DNA of 38,582 bases from Candidatus Methanoperedens sp. (GTDB taxonomy: Archaea; Halobacteriota; Methanosarcinia; Methanosarcinales; Methanoperedenaceae): contig JAPZAO010000186.1 in the NCBI GenBank assembly GCA_027460615.1, positions 1-38,582 of the forward strand, read 5' to 3'. The notes beneath the pieces were generated by a model. It was not told where the DNA came from. It worked only from the letters and a program-made list of their open reading frames with translations, and did not search any database. The position numbers were made by a program, and so were the translations under genes. Positions 8,032-18,500 of this stretch are shown piece after piece. The number at the start of each line of letters is the position of its first letter. The first letter of the stretch is position 1.

Positions 8032-8823
8032 GTGAACAGGAAAATCATTTTATATTTTGCTTTGATGGTGTTCGGTTTATACGTGATGCCCAACACGGTT
8101 TCTCTTTTTGCGGGTCAGCACACCTTCTATAGCGGTGTTTCATGCGAGAAATGCCATTCCGACGTATTAACGCAGGTTGAACACAGCGGATATGTTTATG
8201 ATAAACATAAAGCTGCGGCGGGAAATACTAATTATACCACATATCTTTCCATTGGCGGGATAAGTTACAGTGCCAATTCCATAACTGATTATAACAATAT
8301 TGTCTGGAACTGGAACATCTCTGAAGGAAAGTGGCAGAACTCAAGCAACCCGAATATAATGGTAAACGTCAGCCTTGATGCGAACAGGAACGGGCAAATA
8401 GATGGCGGCGAGATTTGCATGCTATGCCATAACGCCACTCTCTTCAACGCAACCACGCATACAGGAATAACTGTCATAGCATGCGATGACGACAGGTGTC
8501 ACGGCAACAGGGTTTATTCCTATAACAGCCCGGAGATTCTCGGGAGTTTCCCCAACATTACGGCAGCAGGATACAATTTGAGTCAGTCTAATGTACACCA
8601 GCCATTTTATCTACAGGCCAGCAACCAGTCCTCAAGCTATGTAATAAGCGAGCCATTCGGACGAACACCGGGCAATGCAAACGGCTCAAGCGGTTTCATT
8701 TCAAGCGGATATTGGACATGCGAAGGATGCCACACGGATACTACAGTAAATATTACCATTCTTCCCCCGCCACCATATAATCATTCGGTCAGCAACCCTG
8801 AAAAGAAAAGATACCTGCCATAG
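8032..8823 (+). CDS. Multiheme cytochrome c with four heme motifs
   Basis: This 263-residue protein starts at GTG 8032, preceded by GATAAG. An in-frame ATG at 7987 lies inside the upstream gene and would put 15 extra residues before the signal peptide. The N-terminal hydrophobic segment (IILYFALMVFGLYVM) targets it outward. Heme motifs are CEKCH, CMLCH, the CX4CH variant CDDDRCH, and CEGCH. A DANRNGQIDGGE stretch before CMLCH resembles a calcium-binding dockerin/EF-hand loop (DxNxDGxID type), which is unusual beside a heme site. The protein ends with a proline-rich tail and TAG. It is the last gene of the cytochrome operon and faces dph2 convergently across 109 bases. Confidence 0.75.
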   Translation: MNRKIILYFALMVFGLYVMPNTVSLFAGQHTFYSGVSCEKCHSDVLTQVEHSGYVYDKHKAAAGNTNYTTYLSIGGISYSANSITDYNNIVWNWNISEGKWQNSSNPNIMVNVSLDANRNGQIDGGEICMLCHNATLFNATTHTGITVIACDDDRCHGNRVYSYNSPEILGSFPNITAAGYNLSQSNVHQPFYLQASNQSSSYVISEPFGRTPGNANGSSGFISSGYWTCEGCHTDTTVNITILPPPPYNHSVSNPEKKRYLP

Positions 8824-8932
8824 TTGCCATTTTTGAGGTGTTTGATTTCGTTCACCGCGAAGGCGCAAAGGCCGCAAAGATATGTTTAAAATGTCTGGTT
8901 TTTAACTATAGTATGAAATTCAATTAGGATAG
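8824..8932. repeat. Convergent intergenic gap with a CGCAAAG-type repeat
   Basis: The segment around 8,850-8,880 (CACCGCGAAGGCGCAAAG followed by GCCGCAAAG) resembles the gap at 32,657-32,690 (CACCGCAAAGTTCGCAAAG). Two related non-coding copies in this genome suggest a dispersed intergenic repeat family. No gene is present. Confidence 0.4.
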
Positions 8933-9913
8933 CTACTCTGTCCCTTCCAGTATCTCGTCCATTTCTATGGTTTCCCATTTTCTCTCTCCCAGCACAATCT
9001 CAAACTCTGCAGGCGTCAGTACGGGCACATGAAATCGTTCCGAATCATCAATCGTTATTCTCGGGCATGCCGTATTCACATAAGCATCGGCTTTGAATCC
9101 AAGCAATTGTTCGGGAGTTACAAGGTCCATCATGATAATTTGCGCCGAGATACCGTGCTTATTTGCGATTTCCGCAAGTTGTCTCGCAAGCGTCATCCTG
9201 TCCTGTCCGCTTTTTGTTGAAACGATAATACCAAAGACTTTTGCATCCATCGCTTTTGCGATATACCCGCTTCGCTTGCGAAGGAACTTTTCAGGAGAGA
9301 CCTCTTGTGCCTGGTTCAAATACGGGTCTGCCGCTATCACTTTTTTTCCTGTCGCAATCGCAACTCCAAGAGGGTGGAAAAATCCGCTGCCGATGTAAAG
9401 GTACTCCTCGCAATCAATGCGTGCAGCCGTGAAATTGCATCCCAGGACCTGCCCCGGATAACTAACTCTCAAATCTCCTTTCCCGATAACCGGTTCCCTT
9501 CCATTGTTCCTCAGGAATTTTAAGACCTCATCCAGTTTATGAATATGTTGCACCGTGGTTACAAGACCGATATTCTTCGTCTTTAACAGGGGAATCGCAA
9601 TTTTAACGGCAGGCAGGACATCGATATTTGAACGCGTTTCAATAAAAACCACATTATCGTATTTGCCCATTTTTGAATGCCCGAAGTGGAAAAGCAAATC
9701 GACATATCCAGCAAGGATTGTATCAATATCGCATGCCCCGAAGCAGGGGTTACCTGAAATAATAGTACTTGCCCCGGTTTTTTCTTCAATCTCTTTTGCT
9801 ATTAAAATTCCCTGCCTTTTCAAACCCTCAGGAAACTGGAGGCCGATATTTTTGCATTTTTTATCCTTTATGATTTTAAAAATGCGTTCCAGATCAAAAT
9901 CAAATTGCTCCAT
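8933..9913 (-). CDS. dph2: 2-(3-amino-3-carboxypropyl)histidine synthase (diphthamide biosynthesis)
   Basis: This 326-residue enzyme catalyses the first step of diphthamide formation, transferring the 3-amino-3-carboxypropyl group of SAM to a histidine of elongation factor 2 through a noncanonical [4Fe-4S] radical mechanism. The cluster cysteines of archaeal Dph2 are one per domain. Candidates here are C57 or C61 (NPCFGACD), C159 (VLGCNFT) and C283 (NTACPR), spaced as in Pyrococcus Dph2. [12 protein letters not shown] near residue 24 and TTVQHIHKL near 119 are family hallmarks. The start codon overlaps the stop of the upstream methyltransferase gene (TAATG), so the two are cotranscribed. Bacteria lack diphthamide, so the gene fixes this block as archaeal. 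Confidence 0.93.
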   Translation of the reverse strand: MEQFDFDLERIFKIIKDKKCKNIGLQFPEGLKRQGILIAKEIEEKTGASTIISGNPCFGACDIDTILAGYVDLLFHFGHSKMGKYDNVVFIETRSNIDVLPAVKIAIPLLKTKNIGLVTTVQHIHKLDEVLKFLRNNGREPVIGKGDLRVSYPGQVLGCNFTAARIDCEEYLYIGSGFFHPLGVAIATGKKVIAADPYLNQAQEVSPEKFLRKRSGYIAKAMDAKVFGIIVSTKSGQDRMTLARQLAEIANKHGISAQIIMMDLVTPEQLLGFKADAYVNTACPRITIDDSERFHVPVLTPAEFEIVLGERKWETIEMDEILEGTE

Positions 9914-10569
9914 TATAACTTCCTTGCAATGATATACGCTTCTTTTTTCTCTGGTTCAAGTACTCCGGTAATTTCTAATCCCATGGAAGAGAGCTTCCTG
10001 AGTATCGGTTCTCTGTCCCTGTCTTTTGGCAATTTAATTACCTGTAAGAGCATTCCGCCGCTTTTCAAGGCAGGCAGCACATTCTCAAGAGCTTTTATAG
10101 AAGATAAAGGGCTTGCGGTGATATCCAGGAGTAAAACATCAAATACAGCAAATTTCTCTTTTCCAACAGGTATTGAAAAAACATCGCCGAATTCCACGGT
10201 TATATTCGGGTGTTCATGCGCGAGTTTTCCAAGTTCACAGCGGAATTCATGGCTGAACTCGATGCCATGGACACTGGAAGCAATCTCTGAAGCGAACAGG
10301 AGAAAACCTCCGGCGCTTGAGCCAATGTCGAGTACCGTATCCCCGTCCTTAATAAGATTTGTCTTCTCCTGAATCTCTTTTAGTTTCCAGTAGCCTGCGG
10401 GCCTGTCAAGCCCCTCTGTTACTTCAATGCTGTCGGAATATGCAACATCAAACGAGGGCTTGGTGATAATCTTACCATTGACCTTCACATCCCCTTCAAC
10501 AACGGCGCGTTTTGCGCGCCCGCGGGAACCAAGATTACTAATCTCAACAAGATAAGAGTCAAGTCTCAT
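9913..10569 (-). CDS. S4-domain FtsJ/RrmJ-type rRNA 2'-O-methyltransferase (TlyA-like)
   Basis: The 218-residue protein has an N-terminal S4 RNA-binding domain (about residues 1-55, MRLDSYLVE...[17 protein letters not shown]). This is followed by a Rossmann-fold SAM methyltransferase with motif I at DIGSSAGGF (81-89). The K-D-K-E tetrad of FtsJ/RrmJ enzymes can be traced: a lysine in YWKLKEI, Asp in LLLDI, Lys in LQVIKLP and Glu in the final strand. S4 plus FtsJ is the TlyA/HemK-neighbour architecture, which methylates ribose in rRNA. The archaeal member's exact target is not established here. It is divergently oriented to tRNA-Ser across 62 bases and sits directly upstream of dph2 in a two-gene translation-related operon. 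Confidence 0.85.
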   Translation of the reverse strand: MRLDSYLVEISNLGSRGRAKRAVVEGDVKVNGKIITKPSFDVAYSDSIEVTEGLDRPAGYWKLKEIQEKTNLIKDGDTVLDIGSSAGGFLLFASEIASSVHGIEFSHEFRCELGKLAHEHPNITVEFGDVFSIPVGKEKFAVFDVLLLDITASPLSSIKALENVLPALKSGGMLLQVIKLPKDRDREPILRKLSSMGLEITGVLEPEKKEAYIIARKL

Positions 10570-10631
10570 GAATCACCTGATAAGTATTACAAAGGTTAAT
10601 AGCCTACAAACTATATTAAAAACACACCCGT

Positions 10632-10717
10632 GCCGAGGTGGCAGAGCGGACTAACGCGGCAGGCTCGAGACCTGTTTTACCTTCTGGTAAGCTAGGGTTC
10701 AAATCCCTACCTCGGCG
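10632..10717 (+). tRNA. tRNA-Ser(CGA)
   Basis: This is an 86-base class II tRNA. Acceptor arms GCCGAGG (10632-10638) and CCTCGGC (10710-10716) pair fully, with discriminator G at 10717. The anticodon stem GCAGG/CCTGT encloses the loop CTCGAGA, giving anticodon CGA. A long variable arm with paired TTACC/GGTAA is diagnostic of Ser over Arg. The T arm is TAGGG-TTCAAAT-CCCTA. No CCA is encoded. The last 20 bases recur at 31,795-31,814, which makes this gene the probable integration target of the element downstream. Confidence 0.95.
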
Positions 10718-10718
10718 T
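10698..10718 (+). repeat. attL: 21-bp direct repeat at the tRNA-Ser 3' end
   Basis: The 21 bases cover the T-loop, 3' T-stem, 3' acceptor arm and discriminator, plus one base. They are identical to 31,795-31,815 in the same orientation. The flanking bases differ on both sides, so the match is not part of a longer duplication. Confidence 0.8.
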
Positions 10719-11386
10719 AATTTACTGGTAAATTTTTTAGATGGTGGCTCAAGCACGCCTCTCGCTACCTCTTCCGGCGGCGCAATCATAAGCGCGCCGA
10801 TATGCTTGCAAAACCGCCGCTATCGTGTGCGCGCTTGGCAGGGAGTTCAACACAAGCTACTTTCAACAAATCACATCGAAACAAAGATACCCATCAAAGA
10901 CACAACACAAAATACAGATTTAATTTTGAATCTATTGAGTACGATTATTATTTCGCTTCTTATCAAAAGATTTTTCTATGTTATTCACTACAAGAAAAAA
11001 ACAATCCCAAAACAGTGGCAAGAGGCATCTTTCTAATAAAAGCCATCCCTGGATTCTCGGATACTGTCAAGTCTTCGTCAGCCAAAAGGATAGCACTCTT
11101 TTCAAGAAGGCAAACACTACCGATATGATGATTTATATAATATTAACAACCGCAGACTTGATAGAGCCGCAATCCGTAACCAATTTTGCTGAAAAACTGA
11201 CATCTCATAAAACCCTGCATCTATAAATACATCCGCCCATCCTCCGAAATACACACCGAGTTGATTCAGAATAATACTCTTACCGAGAATCACCACCGTT
11301 CATCCCGGAGTTGATTGTTGATAGATAAGCAAAAAGTTTAAGTGAAGTAAAACTTAGAGTTGTATGGTTTAACAAGCTGGAGAGAA
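10719..11386. other. Gene-poor stretch at the left end of the integrated element
   Basis: No convincing gene is seen in these 668 bases. Short open frames exist (one continues from inside the tRNA to 11,036, another covers 10,978-11,226), but their translations match nothing recognised and composition shifts from GC-rich (about 10,740-10,850) to AT-rich. This is where an integrase remnant would be expected; any remnant is too decayed to identify. Confidence 0.5.
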
Positions 11387-14300
11387 ATGGATTGCAATTC
11401 AAAATTGAATGATAAATCTGACATGCGATTATTATCAATAGTTTTGATTATTGCTCTATTAACTGTATTCGCTGGTTGTATAGGGATGAAAAAGGATCAA
11501 ATCCCACCAGAGATGTCTTATTATTTTAATTACGATGATGATGGAAGATTGAGTGGTTATGTTGATGCTGAAGGCAACAGTGTAAGACATACCTACGATG
11601 ATAATGGGCAAATTATCGAAACCAGCTATAAAGACAAGCAGATTCATTATAAATATGATGCGCTCGGCGATTTGGTTGCCGTTAAGGATGGGGAGGGATT
11701 TACAGACTTTCAGTATGATGCTTTTGGCAGGCTGATGGCGGCTAAATATAATCACAGCCCTGAGAGAGAGGTAAAGTTTGAGTATGACCCGTGGGGAAAT
11801 GTTGAAAAGGTGAAAATCCTGGACAGCAGTGAACAGGTAGTCCAGAGCGTAGGTTATGAATATGATCTGCTTTCACGGTTGAAGAGTGTTGAAATACCTC
11901 AGGGTCTTATCAAATATTCATATAAACCAGAAGAAAATAAAATTATTCGTGAATTTCCAAATGGTATTAAGAGCACATTTATCTATTCATCTCAAATGTT
12001 GCCTATCTCCATCAAGCACGAAGATAAGATAGGAAATTTACTTACGGAATATAAATATGAATATGATTCATCTCGTCGTGTAATTCGAGCAATTGAAAAT
12101 TTCCCCGAGATAGGGATACAAGATAATAAATATGAATGGGATAACCGAGGATATCTGACCGGGTGGACAAAGCCCGATGGCATGAAAATTAGCTACACAT
12201 ATAATGCCATGGGAAATAGAATTTCAAAAATTGATTCTACAGGAACATTGCAAAATAATTACGATAATTTTGGAAGGCTTACGCAGACAGGTAATTTTAA
12301 ATTTGAATGGGATAAAACCGGAAAATTAACTAAACAAATAGAAGGAAAGAGCATAACAAAAATCGGATACAATGGCATGGGTTTACCATCTGTCATAAAA
12401 ACGCCTGATATGACTATTCGCTACGATTGGGATGTAGCAGGAAATATGATTTCCAAGCAGCAGGGTGATAAAATAACCCACATATTACCCAATCCATTGT
12501 CATCTCCAGGTTCTGATCTAGCTGAATTTGATAAAATGGGTCATATGACAACATCCTATGTTTATGGAAATAGCTTGCTTGGTCAACAAGATGCCAATAA
12601 TAATATGCAGTATTTCCTTGAAGATGGATTTAGATCTATCCGACAAATTACAAGTATGAATGGAAAAATATTGGGGCAGCGGGATTATTCTCCGTTTGGA
12701 GAGCCTTATGCTGTTAAAGGGGATAATGTTGGAGATTTTTATAGCTCAGGTGTGAGATTTTTACCTGAAATTAAAAAGTACTTTGTTGGAAACAGGTTAT
12801 ATGATTCCTCCAGTGGACGGTATTTATCGCATGACACCGAATCTGGTTATTCAGACAGATTCGATAGTTCCAATGAAAACAATTATTTGATGCAATTGAG
12901 AGATTTGACACAATTAAGACTGACTTTAGAAGAGCACCCAATAGAATGGGCTGGCGAAGAAGGAATCAAAGCCATTTGGAGAAATGCTTTCAGACAAAAC
13001 TATGCCAATATCGGAAGACAGTGGGGGCCACTATTCGAAGGGGGTTATGGAGAAAGTGGATGGAGAATGGGTAGGTCTTTCGGAGATGTTTTTTTTGCAA
13101 CCTTCAGCTTTGGAAATCTTGTTTCCAATGTGGTGGCAGCGAATAGAGAGCAGAGATTGGAAGTAGCGGGAAGAGGAGGTCTCAAATTGATGGGTGAAAC
13201 CTTTGGCGGGAGATTCGGCCCTGTTGGTAGCCTTGCGGGAGGTTATATTGGTATCTTTGTTGGGGAGGGTGCAGCACACGTTGGTCGATTCTACGGTACT
13301 CGCATGGATCGTCCCTATTGGTGGTGGTCTCCAATGAAGTGGATACCCCAGAAAGAATACTTGCAGCGGTTAGAAGAACAAGGCAGGCCGAAGACAACTG
13401 TTATGCCACAGAAAGACAGTACGTACTACATAGGTGACATAAGAAACAATTTCTATCCATTATGTTTTCCTTTCTGTGATGATGGAAATGGAGGGGGTGG
13501 AGGTGGTGCTGGCGTAAACCCACTCCCGCAAACTCCCTTTAGCAACGAAAAAGAACTTGGCGGTATCGAGTTATCGGCAAAAGCGATATTTATCGGCGAC
13601 TTGGGGAAAATCACTGCTACCGTTTACGACTCTGATAACGGAAGCGTAGTTCTGGTTGGTGATGGAAATATTTCTTTACCAACTTTAAGCCAAGAAGACT
13701 TACGTGTTGCTTTGGAACTTGCTCTTGCAGGGAAAGATGCAAAGTTTTCACTCGACCCCGCAGACCCTAAACATCCAAAAGGGGACTGGTTCAAAGCCGT
13801 TTATATCCCTGAAGATATCTTAAAGGGAACAAAGTTTGGAAATGATCTTTTTGAGGCAGACTGGCTTCTCAAGCAATATTCTTTTGGAGTTAATGTGGAT
13901 GAGAACGGTGAGACATCTAAGCGAGTCACAAAAGTTGGTGGTTTCAAAGACATTTTTGATTTGGGCTTCGAAAGTTTCAATGTAGATAAAAAAGAGACAT
14001 GGAATCGGTTCTGGATCGTGAATGACAAAGCTACGCTAAGAAAAACAGACAATGCCATTTATTTTGATACAATCGATATGAAAGTGAAAACTGAAGAACA
14101 GCATTTCACTGGAAAGAATTTAAAAGATACTGGTAAAAAAGATCCTGACGCTCTTAAGTTTGCAGAATTTTTCACCGCTCATTATAATGAGTTTGCAGAA
14201 GAGTCTCATTCCTTAGAAAGATTGAAGGAGATGGCAAAGGCGGTAGCTATGGCAAATTGGCTCGTTAGCTCAGGAATACCAATTGATATGAGTTGGTTTT

Positions 14301-15550
14301 CCGAATCCCAGGTTAAAGATGAGAAATTTGAAGAGTATATGAATGAACTTTCCAAAAGACCCAACTTTAAGATCTCTGAGACAGATAAAGGAAAGAAATT
14401 CGTTGACCTGGTTCATTCATTATCTGAAAATCAGGAAAAGAGGACAGAAACAGCAACCAGAACGATGTATTTATTTGGAGGTGTGGATTTAAAGGTTACA
14501 CCTGATTACATTTCTGATGATGGGCAAACAAAAAGAATAAGGGAAAAAGTTAAAGAAGCTATACGAGAAAATCCTGGTCAAACTAGGTTTGATTTTCAAG
14601 ATGGTAAACAAAAATTTAAAGCAGTGGTTCTGCCAATTACCAAATCAGGTAGATCGCTTTGGGAAGATTCAACTGGTGGAATTTTAGATGCTGATTTTAC
14701 CCGTAATGATGAAGGAAAAATTCAGAGCTTTAAATTTGAAACTATTGATAATTGGATTGCTTCTGCTGATAGGACAAATAACGGTGGTTCTGAATTAATC
14801 ATCACAACTCCCAATAAGCATACATTCCATTATCTGTATGATTCAGAAGGTTATTTACATCAATTGAATGTAGACGGAAAAAAATTCGCGGACTACCAAT
14901 ACAATTCCCAGACCCGCACTACTACTATTGATTATGATAGATGGAAGGAACAAGTCGCTTATGATAAGGATGGTAGAGTGCAGTCATATACAAGAGTGCC
15001 CTTAGAAAAGGGGCAACAACAGTCAGAGACCATCCAGTTTAATTATGATCAGAAAGGACTCCTAAAAGAAATAAATTATGGAGAACTGGAAAAAATAAAG
15101 TTTGAATATAAAGGCGATTTACTGACATCAGCAAAAACCCCATGGGGAGAGTTCGCATATACTTACGATTCAGATAACCGATTTAGAACAATTTCAGAGT
15201 CTGGAAATATTGCGAATTTCCAATATGATGGCAACTCGCTAAATAAAATTGTTGTAAATTCTCAAGGACAAACTGCTGATGCTATTTTTGTAAAGGGGCT
15301 TCTTAACGAAATTCATGGATTTAATGGTGAATATATGAAATACGAATACAACGAAGAGAGGCTTCTTACAAATGCTGTTGATTCTCAGGGTGCGAAATCG
15401 GTATATCACTATGATGATAAACTCCGCCTGCAGCGCATTGAACTACCAGGCGGATCTGCAATAGAGTATGTTTATGGTATGGTTGGAAAAGGCGAAAATA
15501 CTAAAGAAAGATTGCTTAAAACTATTATTTATCCCGTTCGCTCTGAATGA
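11387..15550 (+). CDS. Large YD-repeat (Rhs-like) surface lipoprotein with two YD blocks
   Basis: The product is about 1,387 residues from ATG 11387 (GGAGAG upstream); an in-frame TTG at 11360 is a weaker start. The N-terminus is a lipoprotein signal ending LLTVFAGC, so the protein is probably membrane-tethered and extracytoplasmic. Residues from about 40 to 430 are a run of YD repeats (YFNYDDDGRLSGYVD, YKYDALGDLVAVKD, FQYDAFGRL). An Rhs-type core end follows with DYSPFGEPY and GRYLSHDTES (about 430-480). Next come a glycine-rich hydrophobic stretch (about 600-635), a Gly run near 700 and a unique region. A second YD block occupies about 1,150 to the end. YD repeats normally form a closed beta shell around a C-terminal toxin; here the C-terminus is more YD, and no toxin domain is recognised. 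Confidence 0.8.
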   Translation: MDCNSKLNDKSDMRLLSIVLIIALLTVFAGCIGMKKDQIPPEMSYYFNYDDDGRLSGYVDAEGNSVRHTYDDNGQIIETSYKDKQIHYKYDALGDLVAVKDGEGFTDFQYDAFGRLMAAKYNHSPEREVKFEYDPWGNVEKVKILDSSEQVVQSVGYEYDLLSRLKSVEIPQGLIKYSYKPEENKIIREFPNGIKSTFIYSSQMLPISIKHEDKIGNLLTEYKYEYDSSRRVIRAIENFPEIGIQDNKYEWDNRGYLTGWTKPDGMKISYTYNAMGNRISKIDSTGTLQNNYDNFGRLTQTGNFKFEWDKTGKLTKQIEGKSITKIGYNGMGLPSVIKTPDMTIRYDWDVAGNMISKQQGDKITHILPNPLSSPGSDLAEFDKMGHMTTSYVYGNSLLGQQDANNNMQYFLEDGFRSIRQITSMNGKILGQRDYSPFGEPYAVKGDNVGDFYSSGVRFLPEIKKYFVGNRLYDSSSGRYLSHDTESGYSDRFDSSNENNYLMQLRDLTQLRLTLEEHPIEWAGEEGIKAIWRNAFRQNYANIGRQWGPLFEGGYGESGWRMGRSFGDVFFATFSFGNLVSNVVAANREQRLEVAGRGGLKLMGETFGGRFGPVGSLAGGYIGIFVGEGAAHVGRFYGTRMDRPYWWWSPMKWIPQKEYLQRLEEQGRPKTTVMPQKDSTYYIGDIRNNFYPLCFPFCDDGNGGGGGGAGVNPLPQTPFSNEKELGGIELSAKAIFIGDLGKITATVYDSDNGSVVLVGDGNISLPTLSQEDLRVALELALAGKDAKFSLDPADPKHPKGDWFKAVYIPEDILKGTKFGNDLFEADWLLKQYSFGVNVDENGETSKRVTKVGGFKDIFDLGFESFNVDKKETWNRFWIVNDKATLRKTDNAIYFDTIDMKVKTEEQHFTGKNLKDTGKKDPDALKFAEFFTAHYNEFAEESHSLERLKEMAKAVAMANWLVSSGIPIDMSWFSESQVKDEKFEEYMNELSKRPNFKISETDKGKKFVDLVHSLSENQEKRTETATRTMYLFGGVDLKVTPDYISDDGQTKRIREKVKEAIRENPGQTRFDFQDGKQKFKAVVLPITKSGRSLWEDSTGGILDADFTRNDEGKIQSFKFETIDNWIASADRTNNGGSELIITTPNKHTFHYLYDSEGYLHQLNVDGKKFADYQYNSQTRTTTIDYDRWKEQVAYDKDGRVQSYTRVPLEKGQQQSETIQFNYDQKGLLKEINYGELEKIKFEYKGDLLTSAKTPWGEFAYTYDSDNRFRTISESGNIANFQYDGNSLNKIVVNSQGQTADAIFVKGLLNEIHGFNGEYMKYEYNEERLLTNAVDSQGAKSVYHYDDKLRLQRIELPGGSAIEYVYGMVGKGENTKERLLKTIIYPVRSE

Positions 15551-18500
15551 GATCAATTGGGTAAATCCGTATATCAGAGATTATCGAAGCAATATCATCA
15601 GAGCAATAATTTTTTTGACAATATTATTATTGATCGGGAGAGCAAGTGCTACAACGCTTACCGTGGACGACAGCGGTGGATCTGATTATAGGAGAATTCA
15701 GGATGCAATTAATGCAGCGAGTGATGGGGATACCATTCTTGTTTACAGCGGTACATATTATGAGAATGTAAATGTTAGCAAACAATTGGTGCTGCGTGGA
15801 ATTGGAAAGCCTGTGGTGGACGCAGGTGGGGGTAGTTATGCTATAACTTTGAGCGCAGGAAAAAGCACGCTTGAGGGATTTACTGCTGTAAATGCTGGCA
15901 ACCTGAGTGAGAAAGAAAACAACCTGCGTGAGATTGAAAAGGAGTTAAAATCAGCACCTGAAGGATTTGTTATCAAACTGAAGAGCGCAACGGATGATGC
16001 AGGAATCATGGTGGAGTCAAACAACAATATAATCAGAAATAATACGATTTCGAACAATGAAGAGGGTATCCGCGTGATGGATTCCATCAACAACATAGTG
16101 AGTGACAATACAGCCATAAACAACTTCTTAGGCATCTATTTGTACTATTCCAAAAATAACACGGTGGGTGGCAACACGGTCTCAAATAATATGGGCAATG
16201 GCATCCATCTGTACTATTCCAATAACAACATCATTATAGGCAATTATGTGAGCAATGACAAAATCTCGATAGATGAGTCATCCAATTACAATATTCTCTA
16301 TCAAAACAACCTCGACAGCCATTCCTATGCCTCCGATTACGGCACCAATCAGTGGGATAACGGCATCAATATAGGTAATTACTGGAATTACTATACGGGT
16401 ACCGATGCTAACAACGACGGCATCGGCGACACACCTTACAATGTAAGCGGCGACACCAGAGCGCAGGACAGATACCCACTGATGGTTCCGTATATGGGGC
16501 AGACGCTTCAACTAACCCCTCTAGTCACAGACCCAGCTGAATCAGATGTTCATGTACATAAGGTGAACAAGTTATTCTTAATTAATCTTAGTTTAAATCA
16601 TAATCAACTCTATGATTTTGATACGCTGTGGACTCCAAACGTTTGGAGTGTAAAAAATTTAAATTATGTAATCTTTAAAATCTCTACACCATTAAATTTC
16701 ACGAAAATAGAGAACTATGAAGAATATCAAAACGGGTCAGAGGTTAGTTCTTCTATACAGTATACACATACAGGGAATGATTATGTATGGAATCTGTCAT
16801 TAGTCGATCGTATAGGTTCAAATATTGATTTGTATACCAACGAAATTAACCACACAAAGCCTTGGGCAGATCTGGCAATAATCAAAACTCAAGAAGGTAA
16901 CAATACAAGATTGAATATAACCTATATTCCTGCAATCCCTCTTGACTATAATCATTTAAGAATCAGAGCTGAACGGATTTTGTCTTATACATATCCAAAC
17001 AATCTATTTTCTGTGGCACTTGGTCAGAGCAGATTAGACTTTAGAAGTGATAACCCCATTCAAAACCAGGCATATAATTTTTCGGTTTTGGTAAATAATC
17101 CAGAGGAAGTTAATCTTTGGTTGGATAATTCATTTGATTGGGTTGAAGATCAACCATCAAATCATATCTCACTTCCAGTTAGTGGATTTGGAAGTATTAA
17201 TGTGAGTACAAATGTTCCAGTAAAATGGAATCATAGACCTGTGCAACCGCAGTATGTGCAGGATATAACCATCAATATGAGCGCGTCCACCCAAACTCCA
17301 ACATTTACTCCAAAATATTATTCAGAGCACCCCAAAAATGTTGAAGTAGATGGAGAAATAAATCTCAACAAAAATAATTTATCTTTTGGGGATACTCTGA
17401 ATATAAAGGCTAGAATTAAATTAATCGGCAGCGAAAAAATTTATGGGGCTCCTGTTTTAATACTTTGGAAAATGGAAAAAGAAAACTCAACTGTATCTAT
17501 GGCCGAGTGGCAGCTTACTGAAACTAATCAGGTTATTAAAGAGTTTAAAGATTATGAAGATTATAAATATTGGTGGATTCCACCAAGTAACGAATTTAAT
17601 TTTGATGTTAATTGGAAGTGGGAGAATCCAGAAATTTCCTCTGGTACATACCAAATCCAAGTAGCAATTTCAACCCTCCGTGTACCTAATTCTCCTGAAG
17701 GATGGTTACTTTCAGGGGATAGCCCAAATCCACGAGTTCAACTTAAGGGTGCATATAGTTGGATACCTATACCAACATCTGTTTCTCAAGGTTTGAGTTC
17801 TTATTCAGCAATAATTGGTACAATAATTACGGTGTTGGCAATTTTTCTCATCTTTCTAGCTGTTGTTTACTCTAACAGAATAAAGGATGAAAAACTCATT
17901 ATTCAACGAATTGATGAACTAATTGTCGGTGTAAAAACGAAAAAATTCGATAATAATGAACTAAGGGATAAATTAATTGAGATAAATAAAGAGCTATCAC
18001 ATAAAGAATCCTATGGTACCTCATATAAGGGTTATTTCTTTGCTGTTGCGCTTGTGCTGAGCGTGCTACTGCTGCTGGGATACCTGACGCTGGCACCGGA
18101 GGCTGAAGCGCCTATAAACATGAAATCAATCAACACGCCAGCTCTAACAATTAAAGCAACTCCAAATATAACACAGACTCCTACGGTCACTCCAACAACA
18201 ACTACAACTGCCACACCTGTAAGATTGAAAGTAGTAGAAGATGTATTCAATGGTGATGCATCCGCTGTTAATGAAGCAGGTCTGGAAATATTCGAAAATG
18301 GTTATTATTATGTTGTAGATTGGCAGGGAGATAAATATGTAGCTCTGAAAGGAAAGACAAACAAATTGGTAAAACTGATACTTGAGCAAAAAAACATCGA
18401 GAATAAAGTCCTTACGGTTGGCGAAACTTGGGATGTAGGTGGCGGCTGGACATTAACTGCTCAGGCAATTGATGCGAAAGCATCCCCAAGACAGGTATGG

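Noticed and set aside
10638-11036. 132-codon gene beginning inside tRNA-Ser
   Set aside because: The first 27 codons are tRNA sequence and the rest resembles no known protein. It is kept only as a hint in the att discussion.
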